From Peterkaempfera bronchialis (lineage in GTDB: Bacteria > Actinomycetota > Actinomycetes > Streptomycetales > Streptomycetaceae), in the NCBI RefSeq assembly GCF_003258605.2, contig NZ_CP031264.1, positions 3,286,001-3,350,000 on the forward strand: 64,000 nucleotides of DNA, written 5' to 3'. The translations under genes and the position numbers were made by a program. Below are positions 26,251-34,776 of the stretch, piece by piece. The notes under the pieces are model-generated. The model searched no databases. It had not been told where the DNA came from and was given only the letters and a program-made list of their open reading frames with translations. Position 1 is the first letter of the stretch, and each line of letters starts with the position of its first letter.

Positions 26251-27822
26251 GTGATTCTTCAGCGCATTGCCAACCGGGGTATCCGGCTCGGCACGCTCTT
26301 CGAGCGGGCGGCGGCCAAGCACGGCGCCAATGTCCTGATCCTCGACCACGACCTCGACATCGCCCCGGAGCTGGGACGGCGGGCGACCGTCGCGGAGATC
26401 GCGGACCTGATCGACGACTTCGCCTCCCGGCTCTGGGCGGCCAAGGTCCGCCCCGGTCAGCGGGTGGTGGTCTACAAGTCGGACGGGTTCGACATCACGC
26501 TGCTGGCCTGCGCGGCGGCACGGATCGGCGCCGTTCCGGTGCTGCTCTCCCCCCAGCTGGACGGCGAGACGGTGGCCGAACTGGTCCGCCGCACCGACGA
26601 ACCGTTCCTGATCACCGACCAGCGGAAGCTGGAGACGGTGCTGCCGCCCGCCGTCTTCGAGCTGGCCGACCGGGTGCTGCTCACCTCGGGCAGCCACCCG
26701 GGCGCCACCGAGCTGCGCACCCTGGCCGGCACACCCCGGGTCGCCCCGGTCACCATGCCGCCGGACCACCCGACCCTGATCACCCACACCTCCGGCACCA
26801 CCGGCACACCCAAGCTGGCCGTGCACACCGGCCGCACCCTGCAAGCCCGCTACCGCCCGCAGGCGACGGTGGTCGCCCCGCTGATCCGCAGGCGCGAGAC
26901 CATCGCGATGCATGTCTCCTTCGTCCACTCCCGGCTGATCACCGCGCTGGCCATCTCGCTCTTCCGGGGGTTCCCGATCCTCGTCCTGGCCGACGCGGAC
27001 CCCGAGCATGTCGCCGACCTCTTCGCCCGGCTGCGCCCCGGCATCCTGGAGGCCCACCCCAACTCCTTCAAGGAGTGGGAAGAGCTGGCCCAGGACCCGC
27101 GCCGACCGCTGGCCAACGTCAAGCTGTTCAGCAGCACCTTCGACGCCATCCACCCGCGCACCGTGCAGACCATGCTGAACGCCTCGCGCCGCAGGGCGCC
27201 GGTCTTCGGGCAGCTGTACGGACAGAGCGAGGTCGGGCCCGCCGTGGTCCGGACCTTCTCCCGGCGGCGCGGGCCGGACGCCGACGGACGCTGCGTCGGC
27301 ATGCCCTTCCCGGGCTTCACCGACGTCCGGGTGGTCAGCCGGAACGGCAAGGAGCCGTCCGAGGCCGACCCGGGCTTCATCGAGGTGCGCAGCGACGGCC
27401 GGATCGCCACCTACCTGGGTGAGCAGGCCCGGTACGACAAGCAGGTGGACGACGGCTGGTGGCGGATGGGCGACGTCGGCTACCGCACCAAGTGGGGCTG
27501 TGTGCACCTGCTGGACCGCGAGGTCGACCTGATCGAGGGGTTCGGCTCGACGCTCGCCGCCGAGGACACCCTCTTCGCCAAGCTGGACGACCTCGCCGAG
27601 GTGGTCATCATCCCGGGCCCGGACGGCAGGGCGGTGCCGGTCGTCTGCACCAAGGACGACAAGCCGCTCGACCGGGCGGCCTGGAACGCCGCCGCGGCGA
27701 GCCTGCCGCCGATGGCCGAGCCCGTCCAGTGGCGGCTGGCCGACCTGCCGCAGACCGCCACCACCAAGATCAAGCGGCTTGAGCTGGCCGGCCTGCTGGC
27801 GGCCGACGCCCAGGCCGCGTGA
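26251..27822 (+). CDS. ANL-superfamily AMP-forming ligase, candidate diazotase or aryl-acid ligase
   Basis: The 523-aa protein has the ANL signatures in order: THTSGTTGTPKLAVHTG at about residue 178 (ATP loop), GQLYGQSEVG (aromatic and A5 motif), DGWWRMGDVG at about residue 400 (ribose-binding Asp), a hinge region LLDREVDLIEG, and a C-terminal TTKIKRLELAG with the catalytic Lys near residue 507. It would adenylate a carboxylate. In cremeomycin and avenalumic-acid clusters an ANL homologue (CreM, AvaA6) encoded with the nitrous-acid genes instead joins nitrite to an arylamine. Its place in the same operon as those genes makes that role plausible here. GTG 26251 start. Confidence 0.75.
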   Translation: MILQRIANRGIRLGTLFERAAAKHGANVLILDHDLDIAPELGRRATVAEIADLIDDFASRLWAAKVRPGQRVVVYKSDGFDITLLACAAARIGAVPVLLSPQLDGETVAELVRRTDEPFLITDQRKLETVLPPAVFELADRVLLTSGSHPGATELRTLAGTPRVAPVTMPPDHPTLITHTSGTTGTPKLAVHTGRTLQARYRPQATVVAPLIRRRETIAMHVSFVHSRLITALAISLFRGFPILVLADADPEHVADLFARLRPGILEAHPNSFKEWEELAQDPRRPLANVKLFSSTFDAIHPRTVQTMLNASRRRAPVFGQLYGQSEVGPAVVRTFSRRRGPDADGRCVGMPFPGFTDVRVVSRNGKEPSEADPGFIEVRSDGRIATYLGEQARYDKQVDDGWWRMGDVGYRTKWGCVHLLDREVDLIEGFGSTLAAEDTLFAKLDDLAEVVIIPGPDGRAVPVVCTKDDKPLDRAAWNAAAASLPPMAEPVQWRLADLPQTATTKIKRLELAGLLAADAQAA

Positions 27823-27842
27823 CCACCCGGGGGAGCAGCAGG

Positions 27843-29081
27843 ATGTCCAAGGCAGTCATCGTCGGGGGCGGTATCGGCGGCCTGGCCGCCGCCCTCGCCC
27901 TCTCCAGGCAGGGCCACCGGGCAGTCGTCCTGGAACGTGCCCCCGAGTTCGCCGAAATCGGGGCCGGCATCCAGATCGCCCCGAACGGCATCCATGCGCT
28001 GGACCGGCTCGGCCTCGGCCGGGCGGTCCGTGCATCGGCGGTCCACATGGCCGAGTTGAGGTTCATGGACGGGGTGACCGGCGACCATGTGGTGAGTCTG
28101 CCGCTCACCGAGGAGTACCAGCGGCGGTTCGGCAACCCGTATGTCGTGGTGCACCGCGCCGAGCTGCACACCCTGCTGCTCGAAGCCTGCCTGGCGAGCG
28201 ACGCCGTCGAGCTGCGCGGCAGCAGCGCGGTGGTCGGCTATGAGCAGGACGGCCGGACCGCGACGGTGCTGCTGGAGAGCGGCGAGCGGATCACCGGTGA
28301 CGGCGTGATCGGCGCCGACGGGATCCACTCCGCGATCCGGCAGCAGCTGGTCGGCGACGGCCCGCCGCGGATCTCCGGGATCACCGTCTACCGCGCGGTC
28401 ATCCCGATGGAGCAGGTGCCCGAGGAACTGCGCTGGAGCACCTCGGTGACCTGGTGGGCCGGTCCGCACTGCCACTTCGTGCACTATCCGATCGCCGGCG
28501 GCAAGTACCTCAACCTGGCGGCCAGCAGCGACAACGGGGCCACCGAGGCGACTGCGGGCGTGCCGGTCTCCGAGGAGTTCGTACGCCGGGAGTTCGGCGC
28601 CCTCGGCCCGTCCGCCCACCGGCTGCTGGAGCTGGGCGAGGGCTGGAAGTCCTGGGTGCTGGTCGACCGCGATCCGGTGGACGACTGGACCGACGGCCGG
28701 GTCACCCTGCTGGGCGACGCGGCGCACCCGATGCTGCACTACGCGGCGCAGGGCGCCTGCCAGGCCCTGGAGGACGCGGTACTGCTGGGCGAGCTGCTCG
28801 ACTGCTCGGCGGACGAGTTCCCCCAGCGGTTCGAGAAGTACAACGCCGAGCGCCGCCTTCGCACCGCCCGCGTGCAGCTCGCCGCCCGGGAGAGCATCCG
28901 GCTCTGGCACCCGGCCGGCCAGGACGCGGTGGCCCGCAACGCGCTGCTCTCCTCGCTCTCGGCCCGCGAACTCCACGACCAGGTGGCGTGGATGCACGGG
29001 GTCCGGGAGTTCGGGCAGCAGCAGGAGGCGGACCGTCAGCACCACATCCGGAGCACTGTCGAGAAGGGGAAGCGCATATGA
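27843..29081 (+). CDS. FAD-dependent aromatic monooxygenase, salicylate-hydroxylase-like
   Basis: The 412-aa protein is a class A flavoprotein hydroxylase: GGGIGGLAAALALSRQGH (dinucleotide fold) at the start, GADGIHSAIRQQL (DG motif) in the middle, and RVTLLGDAAHPMLHYAAQGA (GD motif) near residue 290. It resembles salicylate and 3-hydroxybenzoate hydroxylases and would hydroxylate, or oxidatively decarboxylate, an electron-rich aromatic acid. ATG 27843 follows GGGGGAG by eight bases. It is followed by an ATGA overlap with the next gene, so the operon is translationally coupled. A substrate such as 3-hydroxyanthranilate is an inference from the cluster. Confidence 0.85.
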   Translation: MSKAVIVGGGIGGLAAALALSRQGHRAVVLERAPEFAEIGAGIQIAPNGIHALDRLGLGRAVRASAVHMAELRFMDGVTGDHVVSLPLTEEYQRRFGNPYVVVHRAELHTLLLEACLASDAVELRGSSAVVGYEQDGRTATVLLESGERITGDGVIGADGIHSAIRQQLVGDGPPRISGITVYRAVIPMEQVPEELRWSTSVTWWAGPHCHFVHYPIAGGKYLNLAASSDNGATEATAGVPVSEEFVRREFGALGPSAHRLLELGEGWKSWVLVDRDPVDDWTDGRVTLLGDAAHPMLHYAAQGACQALEDAVLLGELLDCSADEFPQRFEKYNAERRLRTARVQLAARESIRLWHPAGQDAVARNALLSSLSARELHDQVAWMHGVREFGQQQEADRQHHIRSTVEKGKRI

Positions 29082-31045
29082 CCGGCCGTCCGCTCCAGGT
29101 CTGCATCATCGGTGCGGGCCCCCGGGGGCTGTCCATCCTGGAGCGCCTCTGCGCCAACGCGCGGCGGATGGCGAAGCGGGACCCGGTGACCGTGCATGTG
29201 GTCGACCCGTCGGCGCCGGGCGCCGGCCGGGTCTGGCGCACCGGCCAGTCCCGCCATCTGCTGATGAACACCGTGGCGTCGCAGATCACCGTCTACACGG
29301 ATGAGAGCGTCCAGGTCGAGGGCCCGATCGAGCCCGGCCCGACGCTGTACGAGTGGGCCAAGTCGCTGGTCGGCTCGGAGCAGGCCGGCGACCACGACGA
29401 CGAGACCGTCGCGGAGGCCCGGGACCTCGGCCCCAACACCTACCCGACCCGCGCCTTCTACGGCCACTACCTGCACGACAGCTTCCTGCGGGTGGTGGCG
29501 GGAGCGCCCCGCCATGTCACGGTCGAGGTGCACCGCTCACGGGCGGTCGCGATGGCCGACACCCATGGCATCCCCGGCGGCCCGCAGGGCATCCGGCTGG
29601 AGGACGGCACCCGGCTGAACCGGCTGGACGCCATCGTGATGGCGCAGGGCCACGTCCCCGGCCGGCTGACGCCGCGCGAGGCGAAGACGGCCAGCCTGGC
29701 CCGCATCCACCACCTCAGCTATGTCACCCCGGCCAACCCGGCCGACCTGCACATCGGGGCGATGCCCGGCCAGAATGTGCTGCTGCGCGGGCTGGGGCTG
29801 AACTTCTTCGACCACATGGCGCTCTTCACGCTGGGCCGGGGCGGCACCTTCGTCCGCGAGGGCGGGCGCCTGGTGTACCAGCCCTCGGACCAGGAGCCGC
29901 GCCTCTTCGCCACCTCGCGGCGCGGCATCCCGTACCACGCACGCGGCGAGAACGAGAAGGGCGCCTATGGGCGCCACCACCCCAGGCTGCTCACCCCCGA
30001 GCTGATCTCCGGGCTGCGCAGGCGGTCCGAGAGCGGCGGCCAGGTGCGGTTCGCCACCGACCTGTGGCCGCTGATCGCCCGGGAGGTGGAGAGCGTCTAC
30101 TACGGCACGCTGCTCGACTCCCGGGGCCGTGGCGGCGAGCGCGAGGAGTTCACCGCCCGCTATCTGACGGCCGAGCATCCCGAGGCGGTGCTGGACGGGT
30201 ACGCCGTCCCCGAGGCGGACCGCTGGGACTGGGAGCGGCTCTCCCGCCCGTACGCCGGGCTGGAGTTCGCCGACCGCGCGGCCTTCCGGTCCTGGCTGCT
30301 GGACTACCTGGCCCGCGATGTCGCGGAGGCGAAGGCCGGCAATGTCAGCGGCCCGCTCAAGGCCGCCCTGGATGTGCTGCGCGACCTGCGCAACGAGATC
30401 CGGCAGGTGGTGGACCACGGCGGGCTGGACGGCGACTCCCACCGGGACGACCTGGAGGGCTGGTACACACCGCTCAACGCCTTCCTCTCCATCGGCCCGC
30501 CGGTCGAGCGCATCGAGCAGATGATCGCCCTGATCGAGGCCGGGGTGCTGGAACTGGTCGGACCCGAGACCGACATCCGCATCGACACCGTCTCCCCGGC
30601 CTTCGTGGCGCACTCGAAGGTCGTGCCGGGGGCGCCGATCCGGGCGAGCATGCTGGTCGAGGCCCGGCTGCCCGAGCCCGATCTGCGGCGCACCTCCGAC
30701 CCCCTGCTGCGGCATCTGCTGGAGACCGAGCAGTGCACCACGTACCGCATCTCCACCACCTCCGGGGCGGGCTATGAGACCGGCGGGCTGGCCGTCACCG
30801 AGCGCCCGTACCGGCTGCTGGACGCGCGCGGGCGGGCGCACCCGCGCCGCTTCGCCTACGGCGTCCCCACCGAGTCGGTGCACTGGGTGACCGCCGCCGG
30901 CATCCGCCCGGGCGTGGACTCGGTGACCCTCGGCGACTCCGACGCCATCGTCCGCGCCGTGCTGTCGCTGCCTCCGGTCGCCGAGGTGCCGGCCGAGGTG
31001 CGTCCGCTGCCGGCCGAGACCGACCTGCGGGGCGTGGTGGTGTGA
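29078..31045 (+). CDS. CreE-like FAD/NAD(P)-binding monooxygenase (nitrosuccinate synthase candidate)
   Basis: The 655-aa protein begins CIIGAGPRGLSILERL, followed by VHVVDPSAPGAGRVWRTGQS and HLLMNTVASQITVYTD. This is the N-terminal FAD-NAD(P)-binding pattern of the long flavoproteins related to CreE and FzmM, which oxidise L-aspartate to nitrosuccinate. Length (family about 620-660) and the directly coupled lyase gene at 31042 (GTGA overlap) match the known aspartate-nitrosuccinate gene pair. It is cytosolic, with no membrane segment. Other members of this family have unknown roles, so the assignment rests on the pairing as much as on sequence. Confidence 0.7.
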   Translation: MTGRPLQVCIIGAGPRGLSILERLCANARRMAKRDPVTVHVVDPSAPGAGRVWRTGQSRHLLMNTVASQITVYTDESVQVEGPIEPGPTLYEWAKSLVGSEQAGDHDDETVAEARDLGPNTYPTRAFYGHYLHDSFLRVVAGAPRHVTVEVHRSRAVAMADTHGIPGGPQGIRLEDGTRLNRLDAIVMAQGHVPGRLTPREAKTASLARIHHLSYVTPANPADLHIGAMPGQNVLLRGLGLNFFDHMALFTLGRGGTFVREGGRLVYQPSDQEPRLFATSRRGIPYHARGENEKGAYGRHHPRLLTPELISGLRRRSESGGQVRFATDLWPLIAREVESVYYGTLLDSRGRGGEREEFTARYLTAEHPEAVLDGYAVPEADRWDWERLSRPYAGLEFADRAAFRSWLLDYLARDVAEAKAGNVSGPLKAALDVLRDLRNEIRQVVDHGGLDGDSHRDDLEGWYTPLNAFLSIGPPVERIEQMIALIEAGVLELVGPETDIRIDTVSPAFVAHSKVVPGAPIRASMLVEARLPEPDLRRTSDPLLRHLLETEQCTTYRISTTSGAGYETGGLAVTERPYRLLDARGRAHPRRFAYGVPTESVHWVTAAGIRPGVDSVTLGDSDAIVRAVLSLPPVAEVPAEVRPLPAETDLRGVVV

Positions 31046-32445
31046 CCGGGCAGCCGCTCCCGGAGGCCGACTCCGGTCTGCTCTCGCCGGTGCGGGCCGG
31101 TACCCCCGTCGAGGAGGCGGTCGGCGACCGGGCCTGGCTCCAGGCGATGCTGGACGCCGAGGCGGCGCTCACCCGGGCCCAGTCCAGGCTGGGCACGGTA
31201 CCCGGCCGGGCCGCCGAGGTCATCACCTCGGCGGCCCGGGCCGACCGCTTCGACCTGCGGGGCCTGGCCCTGGCCGCGCGGGAGACGGCCAACCCGGTGG
31301 TGGGCCTGGTCCAGGCGCTCACCCGCGCCGTGGCGGCCGACGACCCGGCCGCGGCGGAGTACGTCCACCGGGGTTCGACCAGCCAGGACATCTTCGACAC
31401 CGGCGCGATGCTGGTGTCGGCCAGGGCCCTGCGCCTCGTCCGGGCCGATCTGGCCCGGACGGCGCAGGCCCTGGCCGTACTGGCCGAGGAGCACCGGGAC
31501 ACCGTCATGGCGGGCCGCACCCTGGCCCTCCAGGCCGTCCCCACCACCTTCGGGCTGAAGGCGGCCGGCTGGCGGCAGCTGGTGCTGGACGCCGACCGGC
31601 GGCTGGCGGCACTGGTCGAGGGCGGCCTGCCGGTCGCCCTCGGCGGCGCCGCCGGGACCCTCGCCGGGTACCTGGAGTACGCCCGGCTGGACGGCGGGGA
31701 CCCGAAGCCGGACCCGGGCGCCTATGTCGACCGGCTCGTCGCCGCCTTCGCCGAGGAGACCGGACTGGCCCGGCCCGTCCTGCCATGGCATGCGCTGCGC
31801 ACCCCCGTCGCGGACCTCGCGGCGGCGCTGGCCCTCACCGCCGGGGCGCTGGGCAAGATCGCGGTGGATGTGCAGTCGCTGACCAGGACGGAGGTCGGCG
31901 AGGTCGCCGAACCGACCGCCGCCGGGCGGGGCAGCTCCTCCGCCATGCCGCACAAGCGCAACCCGGTGCTGGCGACGCTGCTGCGGAGCGCGGCGCTCCA
32001 GGTGCCGGTGCTGGCCGCCGGGCTGACGCAGTGCATGCTCGCCGAGGACGAGCGGTCGGCCGGGGCCTGGCACGCCGAGTGGCTGCTGCTGCGGGAGTGC
32101 CTGCGGCTGGTCGGCGGCGCCGCGCACACCGCCGTGGAGCTGGCCGAAGGGCTTCAGGTCCGGCCGGACCGGATGCGGGCCAACCTCGAACTCACCGGCA
32201 GCCAGGTGGTCTCGGAGCGGATCGCGGCCGTGCTCGCGCCCCGGCTGGGGAAGGCGGCGGCCAAGGAGCTGCTGAGCGGCGCGTCCGGCGAGGCGGAGCG
32301 CGGCGGGCGGCCGCTGGCCGAGGTCCTCGCCGACGAACCCGCACTGACCGGGCACCTCTCCGCTGCGGAGGCGGCCGAGCTGTGCGACCCGGCCGCCTAC
32401 ACCGGCGCCGCGGGGGCACTGGTGGACCGGGCGCTGCACGGCTGA
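31042..32445 (+). CDS. CreD-like lyase, adenylosuccinate/fumarase superfamily (nitrosuccinate lyase candidate)
   Basis: The 467-aa protein shows the fumarase/aspartase superfamily signature GRGSSSAMPHKRNP at about residues 295-308, plus YVHRGSTSQDIFDTGAMLV near the N-terminus and SSSAMPHKRNPVLATLLRSA around the catalytic loop. Overall it resembles 3-carboxymuconate cycloisomerases and adenylosuccinate lyases. CreD-type members eliminate nitrous acid from nitrosuccinate to give fumarate. Translational coupling to the CreE-like gene supports that role over a housekeeping purine enzyme. A strong hairpin ends the operon. Confidence 0.72.
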   Translation: MTGQPLPEADSGLLSPVRAGTPVEEAVGDRAWLQAMLDAEAALTRAQSRLGTVPGRAAEVITSAARADRFDLRGLALAARETANPVVGLVQALTRAVAADDPAAAEYVHRGSTSQDIFDTGAMLVSARALRLVRADLARTAQALAVLAEEHRDTVMAGRTLALQAVPTTFGLKAAGWRQLVLDADRRLAALVEGGLPVALGGAAGTLAGYLEYARLDGGDPKPDPGAYVDRLVAAFAEETGLARPVLPWHALRTPVADLAAALALTAGALGKIAVDVQSLTRTEVGEVAEPTAAGRGSSSAMPHKRNPVLATLLRSAALQVPVLAAGLTQCMLAEDERSAGAWHAEWLLLRECLRLVGGAAHTAVELAEGLQVRPDRMRANLELTGSQVVSERIAAVLAPRLGKAAAKELLSGASGEAERGGRPLAEVLADEPALTGHLSAAEAAELCDPAAYTGAAGALVDRALHG

Positions 32446-32460
32446 CCCGTACGACGGTTG

Positions 32461-32498
32461 CAAGGACGCCTGGCGGCGACCACCGCCGGGCGTCCTTG
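32461..32498 (+). terminator. Hairpin ending the nitrous-acid operon
   Basis: CAAGGACGCC pairs with GGCGTCCTTG, and after one mismatch GGCGG pairs with CCGCC around a 6-base loop. The structure begins 15 bases after the lyase stop codon. Confidence 0.85.
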
Positions 32499-32559
32499 CC
32501 GTGTTCCGGGCCCGGCTCGGGGGCTTCCCGGCTCGCAGCGGCCACAGCTCGGGACTCCG

Positions 32560-33400
32560 TGAGGCCGGCGAAGCTGCGGCGGTGAGCGGCCCGGTAAAGC
32601 CGGGCGGCTGGGGAGGCAGGGGCCAGGAGCCTGGGAACCGGGCGGCTGGGGAGGCCGCGCAGCCACCAGGCGCGAGGCCAGGAACCCGGGCAGCCGAGCG
32701 GCTGGAGAGACCGGGTCAAGAGCCTGGGAACCGGGCGGCTGGGGACCCGGGCAAGCCACGAGGCAGCGGGCCAAGAGTTCGGGCAGCCGGGCGGCTCGGG
32801 GGCCCGGGAGACAGGTGGCTGGAGGCGGCCAAGAACCCCGGGGGGCCGGCGGCGCGGGAGGCAGAGAGCCAAGACCCGGGAAGCCCCTGCCGGGAAGCCG
32901 GGCAAGCCAGGAACCGGGGAGCCCTGGAGCCGGGCCACCCGCGCGAGGCAGCGGGTCAAGGCCCCTGGCAGACGGGCAGCGCAGGGGCCCGGGGCGGGTG
33001 GCTGGGGGCCGGGCCACTCCCGAGACGGGCGGCCAAAGGCCCGGGGAGACCGCCTTGGGGAACCCGGCGGCGCGGGAGGCAGAGAGCCAAGACCGGGAGG
33101 CCTCCGTCGGGAAGCCGGGCAAGCCAGGGACCGGGGAGCCCCGGAGCCGGGCCACCCGGGAGGCGGGCGGCCAATGACCCGGGGCCCTCGGTGGGGAGCC
33201 CGGCGGCGCGGGGGGCGGAGAGCAAAGCCCGGGAAGCCGGGGAGCGCGGGGCCCGGGGACGGGTAGCTGGAGCCGGGCCACTCCCGAGGCGGGTGGCCAG
33301 AAGCCCGGGGAGGCCGGCGGCGCGGGAGGTAAGGGGGCGAAGGGCTGGGGGTGGGCAGGTGGAGGCCCCGGCGGGGGAGCGCCGGGGGCCTTGGGGGCGG
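32560..33400. repeat. Purine-rich degenerate repeat spacer between the two operons
   Basis: About 840 bp between the convergent operons is made of imperfect repeats. The block ggcgcgggaggcagagagcc with aagac recurs near 32850 and 33067, with a variant near 33204. The block ggagccgggccac recurs near 32929, 33142 and 33271, and ggcggctgggga recurs in the first part. Open frames span it on the plus strand, but only as composition artefacts (Gly/Arg/Pro strings, no start signal). No gene is supported here. Confidence 0.8.
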
Positions 33401-33402
33401 GG

Positions 33403-34776
33403 TCAGTCGCGGATGACGGTCTTGGTCCGCATCAGGAACTCGCCGAGGTAGCCGTCGTGGGGGACGCCCGGGCGGATCCAGTAGGTGGGGTGGTCGCCCC
33501 GGTAGACATTGCTGATGGTGGGCTCGTCCAGCAGGCGGTCGACCAGCGCGTCGTCCTCGGTGAGTACGGTGAGCACCAGGCTGTTCCGCAGCGGGGCGGT
33601 CCCGGCGTCGGGGCTCCAGGGGCCCACCCAGACGCAGGGGAAGGGCAGTTCGATGGCGGCCTGGTCCGCGTCGGCCCGGTCCAGCTGGTGCACTGCGGGC
33701 CGCAGCACCGCACTGCCGTCGCCCAGTTCCTCGACCACGCCGTCCCCGCCGAGCCAGGCCCGGGTGCCGGCCGCGCGGTTCAGCAGGAACCGCTCGATCG
33801 CGCGGGCCGACTCGGTCGGCTGCACCGCGAGCACGGCCTTCTCGTCCTCGGGCGGCAGGCTGGGGATCGCCGCCAGCCGCTCGGCGATGGCCTCGGCCAG
33901 CGGGCCCGGGTCGCCGTCGACCAGCACGGTGGTGGCGTTGATGCAGGCGACGCCGCCCTGGTGGCTGATCGAGTCGACGATGGTGTCCAGGTGGTCGCGC
34001 CAGTCGGTGTCACCGGTGATCAGGATCTTGGAGCGGCCGGGGCCCTGCGGCAGCACGGTGGAGCCGGCGTACTTGCGGACCACCTCGTCGCCGCCGTAGA
34101 CCAGCCCGAGGTCGGCGCCGCGCAGGATCTCGTCGGCGGCCTCGTGGTCGGTCGGCAGCAGCACCACCTGGTCCGCGCCGAACCCGGCCGCCCGCAGGGC
34201 GGTGATCAGGCGGTGCGGGGTGAACGGTTCACGGCGCGAGGGGCGGACCGCGACCCGGTACCCGAGGGCCAGGGCCTCCAGCCAGAGCGAGTGCGGGCCG
34301 GGGTGGTTGCCCGCCGCGTGGACGGCGAAGACGCTGCCCCGGCGGGTCCAGACCGCGCTGCCGTGCAGGGTCGCCCGGTCCCGCCAGTCGCTGACGGCCC
34401 CGGCCGGCTGCGCCTGGTAGGCGGCGAAGCCGGACTTCTCGGCCGAGTCCACGATCGCGCGGGTGGCGTCCCGGACGACGGAGATCGGCACGCCGGAGAC
34501 CCGGGCGACGGTGTGCTCGTACTCCTCGAAGGTGAGTCCGCCGATGGTCTCCTCGGTGAAGATCCGGGCGGCTCGGGCCAGTGCCGCGATCCGCTCGGCG
34601 GCGGCCATGCCCGGGGCCCGGTGCAGGGCTGCCATCGCGCGGGTCACAAAGAGCTTGGGCACCAGGCCGAGTTCGGCCACCGGTGCCCCGGTGACATCGG
34701 TGACGGTGAGCCGTCTGCGGGCCCGGAAGGTGCCGTTGGGGCCGAGTGCGTCCAGGGCGATCAGCTCGCCGGCCAT
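33403..34776 (-). CDS. LuxC-like acyl reductase, aldehyde dehydrogenase superfamily
   Basis: The 457-aa protein has an aldehyde-dehydrogenase fold with HQGGVACINATTVLV, placing the nucleophile at Cys278, and a cofactor region VFAVHAAGNHPGPHSLWLEA. This is the LuxC/acyl-CoA-reductase pattern, which takes an activated acyl group and NADPH to an aldehyde. Its start overlaps the stop of the LuxE-like gene (ATGA), so activation and reduction are coupled. Homologous pairs occur in streptomycete phenazine-type clusters, where they act on aromatic acids. It is the last gene of the minus-strand operon. Confidence 0.7.
   Translation of the reverse strand: MAGELIALDALGPNGTFRARRRLTVTDVTGAPVAELGLVPKLFVTRAMAALHRAPGMAAAERIAALARAARIFTEETIGGLTFEEYEHTVARVSGVPISVVRDATRAIVDSAEKSGFAAYQAQPAGAVSDWRDRATLHGSAVWTRRGSVFAVHAAGNHPGPHSLWLEALALGYRVAVRPSRREPFTPHRLITALRAAGFGADQVVLLPTDHEAADEILRGADLGLVYGGDEVVRKYAGSTVLPQGPGRSKILITGDTDWRDHLDTIVDSISHQGGVACINATTVLVDGDPGPLAEAIAERLAAIPSLPPEDEKAVLAVQPTESARAIERFLLNRAAGTRAWLGGDGVVEELGDGSAVLRPAVHQLDRADADQAAIELPFPCVWVGPWSPDAGTAPLRNSLVLTVLTEDDALVDRLLDEPTISNVYRGDHPTYWIRPGVPHDGYLGEFLMRTKTVIRD

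Noticed and set aside
31042-32445. Housekeeping adenylosuccinate lyase
   Set aside because: The superfamily signature alone would allow it, but the gene is translationally coupled to a CreE-like flavoprotein and sits in a secondary-metabolite operon, so nitrosuccinate lyase is favoured.
32501-33451. A 316-aa plus-strand frame in the repeat spacer
   Set aside because: It consists of Gly/Arg/Pro strings from degenerate repeats, has no ribosome site, and overlaps the end of the LuxC-like gene.
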